A stretch of 64,000 nt of DNA. Origin: Elysia crispata. Taxonomy: Eukaryota; Mollusca; Gastropoda; Plakobranchidae. Below are positions 52,201 to 64,000 of this stretch, one piece after another (within the stretch, counting starts at the first letter, position 1; every line of letters starts with the position of its first letter). The DNA lies in the NCBI GenBank assembly GCA_033675545.1, contig JAWDGP010004715.1, positions 45,001 to 109,000 on the forward strand. The letters are read 5' to 3'. The notes below the pieces were generated by a model, which was not told the origin of the DNA, did not search any database, and saw only the letters and a list, made by a program, of their open reading frames with translations. The position numbers and the translations under genes are program-made.

Positions 52201-55200
52201 GACTTGGTCTAAGGCTTACTTAAGTTATTTATTTTTTGTTTGCATTCCAAGTTGCAAACAACCCTGCTTAGTTCTAATGACCCTTAAGTTGAAGTCAAAT
52301 GCATCAAGTTGACTTATTCATTAGATGGTGGGTTCATTATTATATATCTAAACAGTCCCATGCGCTGCTAAAATATAAATCAAAGTTCACTCATAAGATC
52401 TTTGCTGCTGCTGTTTTCAAAACCATGCTTTACATTTGGAGAGAAATATATTGTCTCGCATTCTGTACAAGACAGCATAAAGTATATATTTTTTTTTCAT
52501 ATAGAGCTGAGTCATAAATGATGTTAAAATCGATGATCTAACAATCATTTTTTCCCCACATATTACTATGATATAATTTGAATGAAGGCTCATACTAATT
52601 GTTTCACATATTCATCTTTACATATCTATAAAAGATATGACTTTTATTTAATTATAAATCTTGCTAATTCATATTAATTAAAAATCACTTTCTATCAATG
52701 TGTAACACCAATATAGGACCAATCTTCACCTTCTGTCAGATAGTATGTGAGAAGCATACAGTTCTTCTTTGTAATATCACTTCAAAATATTCATACTTCA
52801 TTAGTTGCAGACTGGGTTTTAGGACATAATATTAGGCAAGAGATTTTCATGTTACATATTCCTAATTGAATGCATATACACAGACAACACCATTTTGTTT
52901 AATCTAAAGAATGGCATTTTTTTACTTTTTGTGACTTTTTATCCAGCACTAAATATTTCCACTTCTACTTTTCTGGCTAGTCATTTTAAATAAATTTCAG
53001 AAGACATAACGCTTCATAAAATTTTATGGTTTACCAGGATCAAAATCAGAGAATTCCCATTTACTCAACTCTTTTATATTTAGAGAACTGAATCCTTAAA
53101 TAATGATATAACAAATAAATCCAAGAGCAAAAGCTCTTACACTGGTAGTCCTGAAACATACAAAGCTTGACCAGTGAGTTTTGTTAATACCTTAAAATAC
53201 TTTCTTAAAAATGGTCAATGTAAATTTCATGCATTGCGCATCAGAAAGGCTGAGACAATTTAACTAAAAATTTGATTTTTGAACTGTTTTATATTTTAAT
53301 TAACAAACTTCTGCTTGTCAATAACAAAAAATTAAAAAAATGCTACCCTTTAACTAGTTTTACATTTTTTAGCACTTATTTTTGTGATTGTACATTTCTG
53401 CAGGCTCTGAACATTTTTCAGTTAACAGTGAAAATGTTAAAAACAGGTAAAACCAGATATTTCATATTTTGTTTGCAAAAGAGGCTCTGGGTATAATTTT
53501 TTTGTGGCCATTTTGAGTATGAAACTACAAGTTCATTGCTAGTGTTAGCATAAAATATCTTCATGTACACTTGCATAGACTACTAACTACATTTCTTTCC
53601 TTAAATATTGCACTACAGAAATACTGAAAAACGTATTACATGTATTTTGTAAGCATGAAGACTGAACATTTTCATTAACACCAGTGAAATCAACAAAGGG
53701 AAGTACATATACAAAACTAAAAACTGTTCAGTTATTACATGTTTATCAACTTTTTCTTTGTTAAGAATTTGATACACCCAAGAAAAATTGTAAAAATTGT
53801 ATCCCATTTTCTGGCAATATGGTCCCATAGTCCAGGTGTCTTACCTGGTGCAATGTATTTATCATTACCTTTAAGAGCATGCTTTCTGTGTGCCTGTGTG
53901 TGCTTCTATTTGTTCCTTTCTGTGTATGCTCTGAGATGAAAACCTAGTTCTGACAATTCTCATATAAGTGTTTTGTTAGATAAGTTCTTCTGCTGTTTAC
54001 TTAACTAATGGACAATGTTTTTCAATATTTTCAGAACACTGGGTACAAATGTTAGTTTTGATTGCATTTCTGTTATTAATGTCATTCAATTTCCATTACC
54101 TACAATTTACATGACCATCTATTTTTAGGAAGGTTGCTAATAAAAGAAAAGGACTTTCATCCATACTGATTACTGTTTTTGTTTTCACTGAATTTTGATG
54201 TGTCGATAATACTTAATCTTTACGATGGTATCCATAAGAAAGAATCCATAAATAATTCTCACAAGATTTCTGCTTGTGAAGTTAAAAGCAATAAAATTCT
54301 TCTTGGGAGATTATATTTTAGTATATAAATAGACTGCAATTAACTTTAGACAACTGCTTGCACATATACACACAGACCCTCAAAATTCAAAACCTCATTT
54401 ATAAGGGCGATTGGAAAATATTTTAAAATTTCAGATACGTTTTCCTGCCTACACAACTTTCCCAAGAATTACTGTTTCAGTTGAAATTCCCAATAACTAT
54501 GTGACAATTTAGTCACTTTTTAGAAACTTTATCAATAGAACTGCACATGTTGGAATCAACAAAGTGACATGATCTAGTAAAATGACTGACTGCTGCTTGG
54601 AAAATTTACATAAAATAGATCTAAACAAATAAAAAATAGAAAAGATAGAAGAATTCCTTTGCTCGTTAAATTATCAAACTCAAGTTTCATCAAATGCCAG
54701 GTAATATCTAGTATAAAGTATTTTTTGTAATTGTGAAAAAAATATTTTTCCCAAACGCTGGAGTTTCAGGTTTTAAAAGCAAGAAAAGTTGAACCTTTTG
54801 GCCAAGTCGAAAACAATATTTTCATGATCTTAGAAAGAATGGCAAACCCATTTCAATTTTTCTGAAAAAATTGTGAGATAACTATTTCAGCCTGCATTAG
54901 AAAAAATAGTTCTGATCACATGATGAGTTTATTTACATTAAACAGATAGTTTCCTAGATTAGAAAATAGATAGTGCATTCTCTCTCTATCTACCTATCTT
55001 TCTCAAATTTTAAAATTTCACTCTACACAAATATTTACAAACCACAAGGATAAACAGAAGAGAAACGAAAAAAAAATACATTGATTACATTTATTAGTCA
55101 TGTTGCACTGGTAGTTGACATACAACCAGCAATAGCAAAAATCACTAAATCTCAGAAAACTGACGTGTTTAGCCCACTCCTCTTAACTCTCTAAAGGGAA

Positions 55201-56717
55201 ATACCTGAGATAAGTATTAATTTAACACAAAATAACAAAGAATAGAGCTATTTTCTTTTTAAGTTTAGAAATGCAAGGTCTCAATCTGATTTGAGTAAAA
55301 CAATTCAAATTAAGTTCAAATCTTACAAAAAGTATGATCCAAAATTGTCAAATTCTACATTTCAACAATAAAAACAGATGAATACTTTATTATCACTCTA
55401 GAATTGCTTTCAATGAACACCTACAATAAAACATGAGTGAGCTCCCCCTTAAGTACTAAAGCTTGGAAACAGTTAATATCATTTTAATTATAAAAACTTT
55501 TAATGAATTTTTTTTTTCAGTAATCGAATTGAATAGAAAAGTATAGCAGAAATTCAACAGAATAGAGCTTTAGATGGGTTAAATAAAATTTTTTGCAGGT
55601 TTAGCAAATAATAATTTTGAAATTAAAAAAAAAATTAAAAGAAAAAAAAAGAAGCTGAAAACTGAAGGGCATTCATTATCTTGGATAATCAAACTGATAG
55701 CTGGGATCTCAAATGCCAGCAGAAGTGTTGTGATCAAATACATAACGCAGGCCATCTACCTCAAACCCTCAATAGTCATTGTACGAATAATTAATTCCAA
55801 ATTCACTGAGCGCACTTCATCATAGCACCTCTTACTATTCATCAAACTCCACCTATGTCAAATTTCAGACACAAGCACTACAAACAAAATTAAATATCAT
55901 CATACTGTTTGTCTTAGAGAGATCTAGGGCTGCAAAGTTATTCAATGATTAAAGGACTGACCTTAACTACCACTTGTAGGTCCAATCAACTAAAACTATT
56001 TAAAAAAACAAACAATTCCAATTGATTTCATCTCTTGATTTCAATAACAAAATTCTTTCTTCCCTTCATCAATTTATTTCTCTTTCATGATATTATGGTT
56101 ATTATGAACATTAAGAGTATTTATTTTTTTATGTTTGTTTTTAATTATGTTTTACTTAACAAAAGCAACATTGATTTCAAACAAGCACATGCGGCAAAGA
56201 GGCATTCTTTCCATTTTACATAAAATGTGGTGATACACTTTATTAAACCAAGGGCATTGTACAAAAAAAACACAATAAAATCCGAACCTTCAAATGCTTC
56301 AGGCATACCCTGTGTCTTAATCAATGTTCTTAGAAGTGAATGTAACAATGCTGGGATACAATCTCATGAAAAACTAAATAGCTACGCTATCATATATATG
56401 CAGCAAAAAACAAGAGATACAATTTTCACCATTTTAACAGTAACTCCAGATTTTTTTCTCCATACACTCTCATCTTACACTACTGCTGCTTTCAATCCTT
56501 AAAAACAAAAAAAATAAAACAAAACAACCAACTGACTCCAAACTTTGATACAAAACCATTTATACATGCAGAAAGTTATCTCCTCCTTTGACATTAACAA
56601 AAACCATTAAGTGAAAGGTCACATGCATTCCTGCCCATGCTCCATGACTCGGTTATCCAAATCCCAGCGCCAACAACCCACCCTTCCAACCACTCCCTAA
56701 TCCTAAACTGCACAGTG
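48257..56717. other. Convergent 3' regions of the Trio/Kalirin and SOSS-B genes
   Basis: Both genes end toward this 8.5-kb AT-rich stretch. It should hold the 3' UTR of each. Possible poly(A) signals: AATAAA at 54139 and 54290 on the + strand, and on the - strand the complement of TTTATT at 56239-56244, about 480 bases after the SOSS-B stop. In such AT-rich DNA these hexamers are weak evidence. A GA microsatellite lies at 49235-49274. No other gene was recognised. Confidence 0.6.
49235..49274. repeat. (GA)n microsatellite
   Basis: About 20 GA units in the region after the Trio/Kalirin stop codon. Confidence 0.95.
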
Positions 56718-63537
<6,820 letters not shown>

Positions 63538-63554
63538 TTTTAGAAATGAAAAAC

Positions 63555-64000
63555 CTGTCAGAAAGCAAAAAGGTACAAAAAAGAGAAATTTTGAAAATAA
63601 TTTTGTCCTACAGGGTTGATTTAAAAAATTAGAAAAGATGATGCATTCCAGTACATTAGAATATTTTCTTATGGCCGAAATTATTTACACCATAATCTCT
63701 CTCTATCACCCCTCTTTTCATACTATTACCTAAAAAAAAAACAAGCTCTTCGGTGTTGACAGGCATTTATCTCTCCTCAGTCCTCAAAGACAATTTCACA
63801 TTTACTCTGAGATTGCAAGTACCTTTACTCTGTGAGTTATCATTCATCTAGTTGCATCTATCCACCCAGAGCTAATGAATTGAATTCTAGAGATTTAGAT
63901 AAGGAATATTAAGTGAATAAATATTGAATTGAACAAATAATGTAAATCAATTAACTCAGTCGATACCAGCTGATTACAATATATATATATATATATATAT
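63555..64000. other. Upstream of the SOSS-B first coding exon
   Basis: Probably an intron in the 5' UTR, because the coding exon seems to begin with a 3' splice site at 63555-63556. It ends in an (AT)n run (63979-64000) at the window edge. Confidence 0.5.

Overview
The window is from an animal nuclear genome. Genes are split into many short exons with GT-AG introns, introns are AT-rich, and microsatellites are very abundant: long (CT)n/(GA)n, (AT)n, (CAGA)n and trinucleotide tracts. The protein sequences are clearly metazoan. The gene architecture (a RhoGEF with SH3, Ig, FN3 and a kinase domain all kept) together with the repeat style suggests a spiralian, probably a gastropod or other mollusc. 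That taxonomic guess is inference.

Two protein-coding genes can be supported, pointing at each other. (1) On the + strand, 9284-48256, lies the 3' half of a Trio/Kalirin-family gene. I resolve 27 coding exons whose reading phases all match (4371 nt, 1456 codons plus stop). They encode, in order, an acidic linker, the second Dbl-homology domain (DH2), PH2 with a C-terminal extension like that of the Galpha-q-activated p63RhoGEF, a Ser/Ala/Gly-rich linker, an SH3 domain, a basic linker, an Ig domain, an FN3 domain, and a Ser/Thr kinase with all catalytic residues. The Sec14, spectrin, DH1-PH1 and SH3-1 exons of a full-length protein are not in the window and must lie upstream. A candidate alternative first exon at 6562-6669 is phase-compatible with exon 9284 and would start a short GEF2-kinase isoform with a Cys-Pro-Cys/basic N-terminus. 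(2) On the - strand, 63537-56718, lies a SOSS-B/NABP gene (single-stranded-DNA-binding OB-fold protein of the SOSS/Integrator-linked DNA repair complex), with six coding exons, 225 aa and an RGG-type tail.

Layout: 1-6500, repeat-rich upstream or intronic DNA; 6500-9283, candidate first exon, a 27-bp minisatellite and CT tracts; 9284-18640, DH2-PH2 exons; 18641-23802, intron; 23803-24595, large linker exon; 24596-36417, 11.8-kb repeat-rich intron; 36418-37872, SH3 and basic linker; 38199-39262, a 39-bp minisatellite that runs into the splice acceptor of the Ig exon; 39245-48256, Ig, FN3 and kinase; 48257-56717, convergent 3' regions of both genes; 56718-63537, SOSS-B.

The observations most worth checking are: the minisatellite that looks like iteration of the Ig-exon splice acceptor, with decoy acceptors that each lead to a stop; the tandem copy of the exon-end and 5' splice site at 9483/9641; the candidate lipid-anchored alternative N-terminus; the conserved Gq-contact motif split by a weak donor; and the RGG tail of SOSS-B.
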